A DNA stretch of 64,000 nt from Clostridium_AD sp050717545 (GTDB taxonomy: Bacteria > Bacillota > Clostridia > Clostridiales > Clostridiaceae), in the NCBI RefSeq assembly GCF_050717545.1, contig NZ_JBOITN010000034.1:1-64000 (forward strand), read 5' to 3'. A program made the translations under genes and the position numbers. Below the pieces are notes generated by a model, which was not told the DNA's origin, searched no databases, and saw only the letters and a list, made by a program, of their open reading frames with translations. Positions 25,840-35,049 of the stretch are shown one piece after another (positions within the stretch are counted from its first letter, which is position 1; each line of letters starts with the position of its first letter).

Positions 25840-26947
25840 CTATTTATTAGCCTGTCTAAGGTAAGCCTCAATAAAAATATCGATATCCCCATCCATGACT
25901 GCTCCTACATTTCCCATCTCCGTATTAGTTCTATGGTCCTTAACCAAATTATATGGGTGAAATACATAAGATCTAATTTGACTTCCCCAGCCATTTTCTT
26001 TAAGATCCCCAGTTAAGTCTTCTATTTTATCTTTTTTAGCCCTTTCCTTTAAATCCAAAAGTTTTGCCATAAGCATCTTCATTGCAGTTTGTTTATTACT
26101 ATGTTGGCTCCGCTCATTTTGACACTGAACCACAATGCCTGTAGGTATATGGGTAATCCTTATTGCTGAGTCAGTTTTATTTACATGTTGGCCTCCTGCG
26201 CCTCCAGACCTATAGGTGTCTATCCTAAGGTCATCCACCTTTATCTCAATATCTTGATCCTGCGTAAGCTCTGGAAGCACTTCACAAGAAGCAAACGAAG
26301 TTTGCCTTTTTCCATTTGCATTAAAAGGTGAAATCCTCACAAGCCTATGAACTCCCTTCTCAGCCATCAAATATCCATATGCATACTCACCAGTTATTTT
26401 TAATGTAACCGCTTTTATACCTGCCTCGTCAGATGGTTGGTAATCTAAGACTTCTACCTTATATTCCTTCTTTTCACACCAACGCGTGTACATTCTATAA
26501 AGCATTTCCGTCCAATCCTGAGCATCACTTCCACCTGCACCAGTGTGAAGGGTTAAAATTGCATTATTTTTATCATATTTTCCAGATAATAATATTTCTA
26601 TCCTAAACCTGTCGGTGTCAATTGTTAACTCTTTTAATTCATTTTTTATCTCACCTATTGAGGAATCATCTTCTTCCTCTTGACTTAACTTAGTGAGCAC
26701 TTCTATATCTTCTATTTTACTTATTACTAAATTAAATCTATCAATCCTATCTTTAATGCCTTTAGCTTCTTGCGTAATTTGTTGCGCACGTGTTATATCG
26801 TCCCAAAAGACGGTTTCCTGCATCTTAAACTCAAGCTCTTTTAATTGTTTTTCCATTGATGTTACGTCAAAGAGACACCCGAATTTCTTCTACATTTGTT
26901 TTTAACACATTTATTTCGCTTAATATTTCTTCAATTAATATTATCAA
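25840..26947 (-). CDS. prfB: Peptide chain release factor 2, with programmed +1 frameshift
   Basis: RF2 reads UGA and UAA stops. Frame one starts at a TTG (26947) with AGAGGTG before it and runs 26 codons to an in-frame TGA at 26869-26867. The slippery site CTT TGA C follows a GGGTG stretch, as in the known RF2 autoregulatory frameshift. After a +1 shift the protein continues for 342 codons to give 368 residues, the usual RF2 length. The SPF tripeptide in VRISPFNANG and GGQ in SGGAGGQHVNKTDS are present. RF2 scarcity promotes frameshifting and thus its own synthesis. A later ATG at 26856 would give a truncated product. Confidence 0.95.
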
Positions 26948-27041
26948 CTATAACACCTCTCTCATTATATTTATAAAAGAGGCGTACAATTGATCATTGC
27001 TCGCCCCTTTTATAGCTTCACTTAAAAATAATAATTTGTAA

Positions 27042-29543
27042 TTATCCTCTGCCACAACAGTTTTTATATTTTTTACCTGAACCACAAGCACATTCATCAT
27101 TTCTTCCTTGTTTAGTTTCCTTTTTAGTTGGCTCTTTTTTAATGGTATCATCATGATTTGTTGATGTAATTTGAGCAACCCTTTCTCTTTCAGGTGGTTT
27201 TTCTATTTGCACGTGGAATAGATATTTAATAGTTTCTATTTTTATAGCTTCAACCATATCAGCAAACATGTCACTGCCTTCCATTTGGTATGCTTGTGAT
27301 GGATCCTGTTGCTTATAAGCTCTAAGACCAATACCTTGTTTTAAGTGTTCCATTGCATCGATATGATCCATCCATTTACTATCTACTACTCTTAAAAGAA
27401 TAACTCGTTCAACTTCTCTTATTTGCTCTTCTCCAAAATTTTCTTCTTTTGCATCATACATTTTATGAGCTAAATCTAAGAGTGCATCCTTAATTTCATC
27501 GTTAGATGTTTTAGCCAATTCTTCTGTTGAAATCATATCCTTTGGAATATAAATCTCCTCAAGATAATTTACTAAACTCACAACCTCTTCATCAAGAGTT
27601 TCTTCATTGCTAGTAAGATGTGAATCAACTGCAGCAAAAATAACATCTTTCATCATTTCTTCAATTTGTCCCTTTATATTTTCACCTTGAAGAACTTCAG
27701 TTCTTTGTCTATAAATTATTTCTCTTTGTTGATTCATTACATCATCATATTGAACAACATTTTTTCTTATATCAAAATTATTTCCTTCTACTTTCTTTTG
27801 AGCACTTTCGATAGCTCCACTTACCATTTTACTTTCGATAGCATCCTCATCAGTTAAACCTAATTTTCCTACAACCCCTTGAAGCCTCTCAGAACCAAAT
27901 ATCCTCATTAAATCATCTTCAAGTGATATATAAAACCTTGTGCTTCCTAAATCACCTTGACGACCAGAACGGCCTCTAAGCTGATTATCAATTCTTCTAG
28001 ATTCATGTCTTTCAGTTCCAATTATCTTAAGTCCACCAGCCTCGGCAACTCCATCTTCAAGCTTAATGTCTGTACCACGACCAGCCATGTTAGTTGCTAT
28101 AGTAACCATTCCAATTGAACCTGCATGAGATACTATATCCGCTTCCCTTTCATGGTATTTAGCATTGAGTACTTGATGAGGAATTCCTCTTTTCTTAAGC
28201 AGCTCAGATAATAGTTCTGATTTTTCTATACTAACGGTACCTACAAGAACTGGTTGCTTTTCATTATAAGTTTCAACTATTTCATCTATTATAGCTTTAT
28301 ATTTTCCATTAACAGTTTTAAAAACCAAATCAGCATTGTCTAATCTTATTAACGGCATATTAGTAGGTATTACTATTACATCTAGTCCATATATCTCTCT
28401 AAATTCATTTTCTTCTGTAAGTGCAGTACCAGTCATACCTGCAATCTTAGTATACATTCTAAAATAGTTTTGGAAAGTAATTGTTGCAAGAGTTTTTGAC
28501 TCTTTTTCAATTTTAACTCCCTCTTTTGCTTCAATAGCTTGGTGAAGTCCATCACTATATCTTCTACCTTCCATAAGTCTTCCTGTAAACTCATCTACAA
28601 TAATAACTTCTCCATTTTTCTCCATGTAGTCCTTGTCTTTTCTCATAATATAGTTTGCTTTTAAAGCCTGAACAACATGGTGTTGGATACCCATATTCTC
28701 TGCATCAGCATAATTTTCTATGTGAAAAAACTTCTCTGATTTGTCTATTCCTGAATCAGATAATATAACAGCACTTGCTTTTTCATCTATAGTATAATCT
28801 TCCTCAAGAACTAGAGTTTTAACAAAATAATCTGCAACTTTGTAAAAGTCTGTAGATTTATCTCCTTCTCCAGATATAATTAGAGGTGTTCTAGCCTCAT
28901 CTATCAGTATAGAATCAACCTCATCCACGATTACATAGTTTAATCCCCTTTGAACTCTTTCTTCCTTATAAACAACCATATTATCTCTTAAATAATCAAA
29001 TCCAAATTCATTATTTGTTCCATATGTTATGTCTGAATTATAGGCCTCTTTCCTTTGAGTTTGATCTATGTCATGGATAATAACACCTACAGAAACTCCT
29101 AAAAATTCATGTATTTGCCCCATATCATTTCTATCTCTTTTTGCAAGATAGTCATTAACTGTAATTATGTGAACACCTTTTCCTTCAAGCGCGTTCAAAT
29201 ATGATGGAAGCGTTGCTACAAGAGTTTTTCCTTCACCTGTTTTCATCTCCGTTATTCTTCCTTGGTGAAGTACTATTCCCCCAATTAGTTGTACTCTAAA
29301 ATGCTTCATATGAAGAACTCTCCAAGAAGCCTCTCTAACAACCGCAAACGCTTCGGGTAAAATATCTTCTAAAGTGCTTCCGTCATTTAATCTAGTTTTA
29401 AATTCCTGGGTTTTTGCTCTAAGTTCTTCATCACTTAAGCTGGTCATTTCTGAGTCCAACGCCTCTATTTTATCTACAGTCGAACTTATTTTTTTTATTT
29501 CTCTATCACTATAACTTCCAAAAAATTTATCGAAAATTTTCAT
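27042..29543 (-). CDS. secA: Preprotein translocase ATPase SecA
   Basis: An 833-residue motor that drives proteins through SecYEG. The Walker A site is MKTGEGKTLVATLPSYL near 100, DEAD-like DEVDSILIDEARTPL is near 205, the preprotein-binding and helical wing regions follow, and AGRGTDIKL plus GRSGRQGDLGS lie near 485-530. The C-terminal zinc motif NDECACGSGKKYKNCC binds SecB or phospholipid in relatives. The start is the ATG at 29543 (MKIFDKFFGSYSDREIKK), with GAGG 10 bases upstream. A consensus-like promoter lies just before it. Confidence 0.96.
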   Translation of the reverse strand: MKIFDKFFGSYSDREIKKISSTVDKIEALDSEMTSLSDEELRAKTQEFKTRLNDGSTLEDILPEAFAVVREASWRVLHMKHFRVQLIGGIVLHQGRITEMKTGEGKTLVATLPSYLNALEGKGVHIITVNDYLAKRDRNDMGQIHEFLGVSVGVIIHDIDQTQRKEAYNSDITYGTNNEFGFDYLRDNMVVYKEERVQRGLNYVIVDEVDSILIDEARTPLIISGEGDKSTDFYKVADYFVKTLVLEEDYTIDEKASAVILSDSGIDKSEKFFHIENYADAENMGIQHHVVQALKANYIMRKDKDYMEKNGEVIIVDEFTGRLMEGRRYSDGLHQAIEAKEGVKIEKESKTLATITFQNYFRMYTKIAGMTGTALTEENEFREIYGLDVIVIPTNMPLIRLDNADLVFKTVNGKYKAIIDEIVETYNEKQPVLVGTVSIEKSELLSELLKKRGIPHQVLNAKYHEREADIVSHAGSIGMVTIATNMAGRGTDIKLEDGVAEAGGLKIIGTERHESRRIDNQLRGRSGRQGDLGSTRFYISLEDDLMRIFGSERLQGVVGKLGLTDEDAIESKMVSGAIESAQKKVEGNNFDIRKNVVQYDDVMNQQREIIYRQRTEVLQGENIKGQIEEMMKDVIFAAVDSHLTSNEETLDEEVVSLVNYLEEIYIPKDMISTEELAKTSNDEIKDALLDLAHKMYDAKEENFGEEQIREVERVILLRVVDSKWMDHIDAMEHLKQGIGLRAYKQQDPSQAYQMEGSDMFADMVEAIKIETIKYLFHVQIEKPPERERVAQITSTNHDDTIKKEPTKKETKQGRNDECACGSGKKYKNCCGRG

Positions 29544-29593
29544 ATTTTTCATCCTCACAATCCGTTTAAAGTCTTACTAATTTACACTTTTAA

Positions 29594-29622
29594 ATTATAC
29601 CACTTAATATATTGCTATTCAA
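29594..29622 (-). promoter_or_regulatory. Promoter of secA
   Basis: TTGAAT (29622-29617), 17 bases, TATAAT (29599-29594) on the minus strand. Confidence 0.65.
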
Positions 29623-29695
29623 CTTATATAATGTTATAAATTTTGTAAATAAACCACTAATATTTTTACTTTATAATATTAGCATATTTCTCAAA

Positions 29696-29720
29696 GTTAA
29701 ATCATCTCCTGTGGAGCTGA
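29696..29720 (+). repeat. Dispersed imperfect palindrome, copy C
   Basis: GTTAAATCATCTCCTGTGGA then GCTGA. Its left flank TCAAAGTT also resembles that of copy A (TCAAGTT). It lies between the hpf terminator and the secA promoter, 14 bases past the hairpin. Confidence 0.65.
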
Positions 29721-29733
29721 GATGCCGTTAAAA

Positions 29734-29769
29734 AAAGGATTAAAGTAAATATACTTACTTTAATCCTTT
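29734..29769 (-). terminator. Terminator of hpf
   Basis: A perfect 15-bp stem (29734-29748 with 29755-29769), followed by a seven-T run on the minus strand. Confidence 0.85.
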
Positions 29770-29783
29770 AAATTTATTATAAT

Positions 29784-30314
29784 TTAAAATTCTGGTTCTA
29801 TCAAACCATAATCTCCATCTTTTCTTTTATATACTACATTCACTTCTGAACTATCATCTCTCATATATACGAAGAAACTATGACCAACTAATTCCATTTG
29901 AAGTACAGCTTCCTCAGCTGACATTGGTTTAATAGCAAATTTCTTTGTCTTTACTATCTCAGGTTCTTTATCTTCCTCAACATTATTAAGTTGTTGTGTA
30001 CCCTGGAATTTAAGAGAAGTCACATGATTTCTTTTTTCTAATTTTGTTTTATGTTTTCTAAGTTGTCTTTCTAATTTATCAGCTACAATATCTATAGCTA
30101 TATACATATCTTCATTTTGCTCTTCAGCCCTTAAAATCACTCCATTAAAAGGAATTGTAATTTCTATAGTACGTCTATTCTTTTGAACACCCAAGGTTGC
30201 TTGAGCCTCCACATCTGGATTAAAATATTTATCCAATTTAGATACTTTCTTTTCTATAATATTTTTCAAGGCTTCTGTTATCTCAATATTCTTTCCGATT
30301 AGTTTAACTTTCAT
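29784..30314 (-). CDS. hpf: Ribosome hibernation promoting factor, long form
   Basis: A 176-residue protein of the long HPF (RaiA/YfiA-related) family. The N-terminal S30AE domain (1-100; MKVKLIGKNIEITEALKNII, later VQKNRRTIEITIPFNG) binds the decoding centre. The C-terminal domain (120-176; FAIKPMSAEEAVLQMELVGH) dimerises to form 100S ribosomes in stationary phase. It sits just downstream of a raiA-type structured RNA that ends at its own terminator, so hpf has a separate promoter region in the 200 bp between them. Confidence 0.95.
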   Translation of the reverse strand: MKVKLIGKNIEITEALKNIIEKKVSKLDKYFNPDVEAQATLGVQKNRRTIEITIPFNGVILRAEEQNEDMYIAIDIVADKLERQLRKHKTKLEKRNHVTSLKFQGTQQLNNVEEDKEPEIVKTKKFAIKPMSAEEAVLQMELVGHSFFVYMRDDSSEVNVVYKRKDGDYGLIEPEF

Positions 30315-30484
30315 ACGTACAGCCCCTCCCTAATATTCGCACACCTCACTATCTTTAGGTATGTTATATGTTTGATAGTTTAATTCTATTACTTTTATTG
30401 CAAAATAGCAACCATTAAAATGAGAATTCACATAATATTAATTCAATTTAATAGATAACATCTTACAACCGCCCTACTTCCTGA

Positions 30485-30509
30485 GTTAAATCATATCCTA
30501 AGGAGCTTA
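30485..30509 (+). repeat. Dispersed imperfect palindrome, copy D
   Basis: GTTAAATCATATCCTAAGGA then GCTTA. It stands 21 bases beyond the raiA RNA terminator and upstream of hpf, in the same orientation as the other copies. Confidence 0.6.
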
Positions 30510-30529
30510 AATTTCGTTAAATGATAATC

Positions 30530-30563
30530 AAAAAAAGAAATGACAGTCATTTCTGACTGTCAT
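30530..30563 (-). terminator. Terminator of the raiA RNA
   Basis: ATGACAGTCA, loop GAAA, TGACTGTCAT on the minus strand, followed by TTCTTTTTTTG. Confidence 0.92.
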
Positions 30564-30793
30564 AGCCGCACTATAAGTACTTTAGTAAGTTAGTTGACCT
30601 GGTTTTTGACCCCACACTCGCCTGCTGGAGCTTTGGCTACCCAGAATTACCTTCTCACTACTAACACTCTCGTCTACTAAACGGCAGGACTAACCTCTAA
30701 GCCGCACCATGCTCACTAAACTTTGTTTAACTTACGTGGATCGTTTCGCCTGCGACTGGCATCGACTTTCAACCACAAACCTAACTTACTACA
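30530..30793 (-). ncRNA. raiA-type structured noncoding RNA
   Basis: A non-coding, relatively GC-rich stretch in the comFC-hpf gap, which is the standard place for the raiA RNA motif of Clostridia. On the minus strand a promoter stands at 30827-30800. The 5' segment TAGTAAGTTAG (30791-30781) pairs perfectly with CTAACTTACTA near the 3' end (30593-30583), closing about 190 nt of dense structure. Internal helices include GTGG/CCAC around a GCC-loop-GGC hairpin. A strong terminator follows. It is not tmRNA, RNase P or SRP RNA by motif. The class name rests on position and form; I could not align it to a model. The class has been linked to sporulation behaviour in Clostridium. Confidence 0.75.
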
Positions 30794-30799
30794 ATAAGT

Positions 30800-30827
30800 A
30801 TTATACATTACTTTTAGCTATAGTCAA
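30800..30827 (-). promoter_or_regulatory. Promoter of the raiA RNA
   Basis: TTGACT (30827-30822), 16 bases, TATAAT (30805-30800) on the minus strand. It lies inside the last codons of comFC, so the RNA has its own promoter. Confidence 0.8.
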
Positions 30828-31481
30828 TACATAAATATTGTTTGCCCCATTTTCTTTTAGCGCATTCGCACACTGAAACGCTGTAGCCCCTGTAGTTATA
30901 ACATCATCTATAAGTAAAATATTTTTATTTTTTATAAATTTATTTTTCTCGATTTTAAAACATTTTTCCATATTAACCCAACGTTCCTCACCACTTAGTC
31001 CTATTTGATCTTTAGTATCGTACGTCTTAACTAAATTACATATTACTTTAATATTTAGAAGCCTCGATAAGTAATTTGCTAAGAACTCGCTTTGATTATA
31101 CCCTCTAATTTTAAGTGCTCTTTTAGTCATAGGTACAAATGATATTAAGTCAAATTGTAATTCGCTATTTTTAATAAATCGGACCATATATTCAGCTAAA
31201 ATTTCTCCACATGTAAAATCGTTTTTGTATTTAAGCCTAATAATTAACTCTTTTATAATACTCGAATAGTAAAACACAGACATAGCTAGATATTTCTCGT
31301 CACCCTTACCAATGTAAAAATTTTCGCCACATCTCCTAAGTTTACCCTTGCAAAAGCTACATAACGCTTCGCCTTCCTGACTATACCCGTTACAAATCAC
31401 ACATGACTCATCTCCTGAATATATAAGTCCTGCTAAACAATAAAATATACTTTTTATATATTTAATAATCCTCTTTCCCAC
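30801..31481 (-). CDS. comFC: ComF-type phosphoribosyltransferase-like protein
   Basis: A 226-residue protein of the ComFC/GntX family. An N-terminal zinc ribbon (CVICNGYSQEGEALCSFC, near 28-45) precedes a phosphoribosyltransferase-like domain with LLIDDVITTGATAFQCANAL near 190. In Bacillus this protein is required for DNA uptake during transformation. Its start lies 28 bp inside the end of the degenerate comFA, so the two are translated from one message. Its 3' end holds the promoter for the raiA RNA. Confidence 0.88.
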   Translation of the reverse strand: MGKRIIKYIKSIFYCLAGLIYSGDESCVICNGYSQEGEALCSFCKGKLRRCGENFYIGKGDEKYLAMSVFYYSSIIKELIIRLKYKNDFTCGEILAEYMVRFIKNSELQFDLISFVPMTKRALKIRGYNQSEFLANYLSRLLNIKVICNLVKTYDTKDQIGLSGEERWVNMEKCFKIEKNKFIKNKNILLIDDVITTGATAFQCANALKENGANNIYVLTIAKSNV

Positions 31482-32482
31482 GCCTTCTCATTAAATTTTC
31501 TAGCTATACTTTTAGCTTCATCCATTTGCTCAGTTTCAGCATTAGCTAAAAATATAGCTTCTCCCTTATGTTCATTTTCATATCTTCCAACCTTACTTGA
31601 TAAACACAATAATTGTTTATAATTGAATTTCTCATCATCAGCAAAATAAACTATTACGTTAATATAATGGAATTGTACGTAACTTTCTTCAAAATCATTT
31701 GTTACTATTATTCCTTTTTCTTTATTAATAAACTTTAATTTAATATAATCATCACTTTTGCCAGCAATAAATAAAAATATATTTTCACTTAACTTTTCTT
31801 TCAAAATACTTAAATACTCAAATACTGCTGTAGCCTTTTGTGCATCCGGTGTAAATATTATCACCTTCCTATTAGATATAATTGACCAATTTAGATATTC
31901 ATAAACCACAAGTGGTATGTCTGCGCTAAGATTTATTCTTGTAGTTATAATTCTAGGTTCTATTATTGGTATATTAGTGTTTTTAAGCGGAAACATTATT
32001 GTAATCCCCTCATCAAAAACATTCTCTATACAATAGGCTATAGCTGTGCCTCCAGCTTTGCACATTTTTAATAAAATTCTTTTTATTTGTTGTTTGTTAT
32101 ATTTGGGAAAACTTCTAATATCATTATAAATAACCAAATCAAATTTTTCTTGTAATTTTAATGCATCTTGATAATTACATATATATAATTGTTCATTTAC
32201 ATTATTATAATTAGAATCATTTGAATTTACATATTGAGCCAAGTTACTAAATTCACTAATAAAATAACTAATATCAATACACTGGTCATCTTCATTTGTT
32301 ATATACAATATATTCTTCTTCTCATTTGCAAAAGCGATTATAGTTTTTAAAAATATATCTGACGAATTGTAAAATGCAGATACAACATCTATTCTTCTTT
32401 TATTATTTAAAGCGCATCTTAAAATATCTTTGCTAACTTCATCTTTCTCCTTACTAAGGTTTAATTTTGCGTAATAGAACAT
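31454..32482 (-). CDS. Degenerate ComFA-like protein, no ATPase motifs
   Basis: A 342-residue protein collinear with the helicase part of ComFA, the DNA-uptake motor, and sitting in its operon position before comFC. The usual features are missing. There is no N-terminal zinc ribbon. No Walker A (GxGKT) exists in the matching segment VVSAFYNSSDIFLKTI. The DEAD-like box reads FDLVIYNDIRSFPKYN instead of DEVDAFPF. The final GR motif is SSKVGRYENE rather than ISGRVGRK. The ending (KGEAIFLANAETEQMDEAKSIARKFNE) still matches. The frame is fully open and has a good ribosome site (AAAGGAGA), so it may be kept as a non-catalytic partner or be in early decay. Confidence 0.65.
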   Translation of the reverse strand: MFYYAKLNLSKEKDEVSKDILRCALNNKRRIDVVSAFYNSSDIFLKTIIAFANEKKNILYITNEDDQCIDISYFISEFSNLAQYVNSNDSNYNNVNEQLYICNYQDALKLQEKFDLVIYNDIRSFPKYNKQQIKRILLKMCKAGGTAIAYCIENVFDEGITIMFPLKNTNIPIIEPRIITTRINLSADIPLVVYEYLNWSIISNRKVIIFTPDAQKATAVFEYLSILKEKLSENIFLFIAGKSDDYIKLKFINKEKGIIVTNDFEESYVQFHYINVIVYFADDEKFNYKQLLCLSSKVGRYENEHKGEAIFLANAETEQMDEAKSIARKFNEKAWERGLLNI

Positions 32483-32540
32483 GTAAAATCTCCTTTATAG
32501 TTAAATTATCATCTTCGATGCTATCAAGGATTTTTATAAT

Positions 32541-34781
32541 TTAATTAATGTAATTTTCATAAGGCTCCATATTAGCATCTACTATTTGTCTTATTCTCCA
32601 GCCAAGTGCAGAATATCTTTCAAAACTCCTATTGTTATCTTTCATAAAACTAATAGCTTTTACCCCTCCTACTAAAACGACCATACTTTTAGCTCTGGTA
32701 ATTCCCGTATAAAGTAAATTTCTATTCATAAGTAGTGGAGGTCCCATAAACATAGGCATGATTACAACTTCAAATTCACTACCTTGGCTCTTATGGATTG
32801 TGATAGCATATGCAAGTGTTAGTTCATCTAAATTTATGCCTTCGTACTCAACTCGTTTATCATCATCAAAAATCACAACTACATTTTCATTGTTTTCATC
32901 AATATCTTCAACATACCCCACATCGCCATTAAAAATACCAGTTCCGTCTTCAGCCTTCGCACTTATTTTATGCCACTTCATAGCATAATTGTTCTTAATT
33001 TGCATAACTTTATCGCCAGTTCTAAAAATAGTATTCCTATATTCCTTTTCTTTTTTATGGCTTGACTTAGGGTTTAATACTTCCTGAAGTCTTTCATTTA
33101 AATGTTCTATTCCAAGTATTCCTTTTCTCATAGGAGACAGTATTTGAATATGCTTCATCTTATCCCAGTCTTTATTAAACTTAGGTAGTCTAGTATTAAC
33201 TAAAGTTATTATACTATCCACGATTTTTTCCTGCTCATTGTTTTCAATAAAATAAAAATCTTTGCCTCTTTTATTTAAAATAGGCATCTCACCATTATTA
33301 ATCTTATGAGCATTAACAATAATCATACTTTCCCTAGCCTGCCTAAAAATTTCATTAAGTTTAACTACCTTAACACTATTACTTTCAATAATGTCTCTAA
33401 GTACATTTCCCGGTCCCACTGATGGCAGTTGATCAACATCCCCCACTATTATAAGCCTTGTTCCTATGCTAATAGCCTTTAGCAAACTATTCATAAGCAT
33501 TATATCAATCATAGAGGCTTCATCAACAATCAGCACATCACAATCAAGTGGCGATTCCTCAGATTTAAAAAACTCAGATCCATCATCCCCTCCTATTCCA
33601 AGTTCTAGTAATCTATGTATAGTTTTTGCCTCGCGCCCAGTAGCTTCCGTCATCCTTTTAGCTGCTCTACCAGTAGGAGCTGCCATGTATACCTTCATTC
33701 CAGCTTCTTCAAATACCTCTGTAATACAGTTTATTATTGTAGTTTTTCCAGTACCAGGACCTCCAGTTATAACCTCAATGCTATTTTCAATAGCGCCACA
33801 AATAGCAGCCTTTTGCGACATTGCAAATTCTATATTCTTTTCATTCTCGAAATTTTTTATTTTTTCTTCTATTTCTATTTCTACTTCATCATATTTTGCT
33901 ACAGATAAAGTTATAATTTTCTTTGTTATACTTAATTCACAATAATAAAAAGGCATAGTGAACACACACTTTTCCTCATCAATGTCTTCTACTTTCAATT
34001 TTCCATGCAACACATTATCATAAATATTCTTCTCAATTTCGTCATCCGTGACCCCAAGAATATTTTTAGAATCCTTTTGTAATTTATCAAGAGGCATGTA
34101 AGTATTACCATTAGCACAAAATTCATTTACCACATAATTTATTCCACTTTGTATCCTAAAAGGCGATTCTTTGTCTATACCTAAACTCCGAGCTATCTTA
34201 TCTGCAATTTTAAATCCTACCCCAGAGATTGTCTCGGTTAACACATAAGGATTATCTTTTACGACCTTTATGGAGTCCGCTCCATACTTTTTATAAATTT
34301 TAACACATTGATTAGGCGAGACCCCATATGTTTGAAGAAATATCATTATGTTTTTAACTTCCCGTTGCTTAGAATATGATTCAAAAATTAATTTTATTTT
34401 TTTTTGGCCTACACCATCTATCTCTTTTAATTTCTCAATTTCATTATCTAATATATTCATAGTGTTTTCACCAAAACGTTCTACAATTTTTTTAGCAGTT
34501 ACAGGCCCAATCCCCTGAATAACTCCTGAAGCTAAATACTTTTCTATACCTATAAGGGAACTAGGTATTATTTCCTCACAGTAAGATATTCTAAATTGTT
34601 TTCCAAATTGAGGATGTGTAACCCACTCCCCCGTTAATTTTAAATTCTGACCTTCGCTTATGTATGGTACAATTCCTACCACAGTTATTTGCTTCTTGTT
34701 ATCAAACAAATGAGCAATTATATATCCATTGTCTTCATTATGAAATACTACATCATCAACCGTTCCTTGTATTTCTGGCAT
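32541..34781 (-). CDS. recD2: RecD2 family ATP-dependent DNA helicase
   Basis: A 746-residue 5'-3' superfamily 1 helicase. The N-terminal region has helix-hairpin-helix motifs (GIGPVTAKKIVERFG; IDGVGQKKI). Walker A is EVITGGPGTGKTTIINC near 335, Walker B DVLIVDEASMID near 410, motif III VGDVDQLPSVGPGNVL near 440, and LAYAITIHKSQGSEFEVVI near 655. Ending TGITRAKSMVVLVGG carries the C-terminal helicase motif. This is the RecD2 form that works without RecBC in replication-fork and mismatch-related repair. It is the first gene ahead of comFA-comFC, 58 bp away. Confidence 0.95.
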   Translation of the reverse strand: MPEIQGTVDDVVFHNEDNGYIIAHLFDNKKQITVVGIVPYISEGQNLKLTGEWVTHPQFGKQFRISYCEEIIPSSLIGIEKYLASGVIQGIGPVTAKKIVERFGENTMNILDNEIEKLKEIDGVGQKKIKLIFESYSKQREVKNIMIFLQTYGVSPNQCVKIYKKYGADSIKVVKDNPYVLTETISGVGFKIADKIARSLGIDKESPFRIQSGINYVVNEFCANGNTYMPLDKLQKDSKNILGVTDDEIEKNIYDNVLHGKLKVEDIDEEKCVFTMPFYYCELSITKKIITLSVAKYDEVEIEIEEKIKNFENEKNIEFAMSQKAAICGAIENSIEVITGGPGTGKTTIINCITEVFEEAGMKVYMAAPTGRAAKRMTEATGREAKTIHRLLELGIGGDDGSEFFKSEESPLDCDVLIVDEASMIDIMLMNSLLKAISIGTRLIIVGDVDQLPSVGPGNVLRDIIESNSVKVVKLNEIFRQARESMIIVNAHKINNGEMPILNKRGKDFYFIENNEQEKIVDSIITLVNTRLPKFNKDWDKMKHIQILSPMRKGILGIEHLNERLQEVLNPKSSHKKEKEYRNTIFRTGDKVMQIKNNYAMKWHKISAKAEDGTGIFNGDVGYVEDIDENNENVVVIFDDDKRVEYEGINLDELTLAYAITIHKSQGSEFEVVIMPMFMGPPLLMNRNLLYTGITRAKSMVVLVGGVKAISFMKDNNRSFERYSALGWRIRQIVDANMEPYENYIN

Positions 34782-34989
34782 AAAATCTCCCCTATTTAGA
34801 AATTTATATCATATAACAATATTAATATTATTATATCATATGTATTTTGTATATTTAACCTTTAGTATACCCCTATCTTAAGTTTTATCAAAATTCTAAT
34901 TAATATTCTTCACATCATATATAAATTATGTAAATTTAGTATTAATCTTCAATTTAAATACAATTTAATATAAGATTAATACTAACCTG

Positions 34990-35034
34990 CTAAAAAGAGG
35001 GATAACAATAATTAATTGTTATCCCTCTTTTTAG
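34990..35034 (-). terminator. Terminator of metK
   Basis: A perfect 20-bp stem (34990-35009 with 35015-35034), loop AATTA, with T and A runs at both ends. Confidence 0.88.
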
Positions 35035-35049
35035 ATCAATCTATCTTTG

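Noticed and set aside
30530..30793. tmRNA, RNase P RNA, SRP RNA or 6S RNA
   Set aside because: None of the hallmark motifs (tag frame with GGTTTCGAC, GAGGAAAGTCC, GGAAGGAAGCAGCC) is present, and the place next to hpf fits the raiA class better; 6S was considered because the ends pair.
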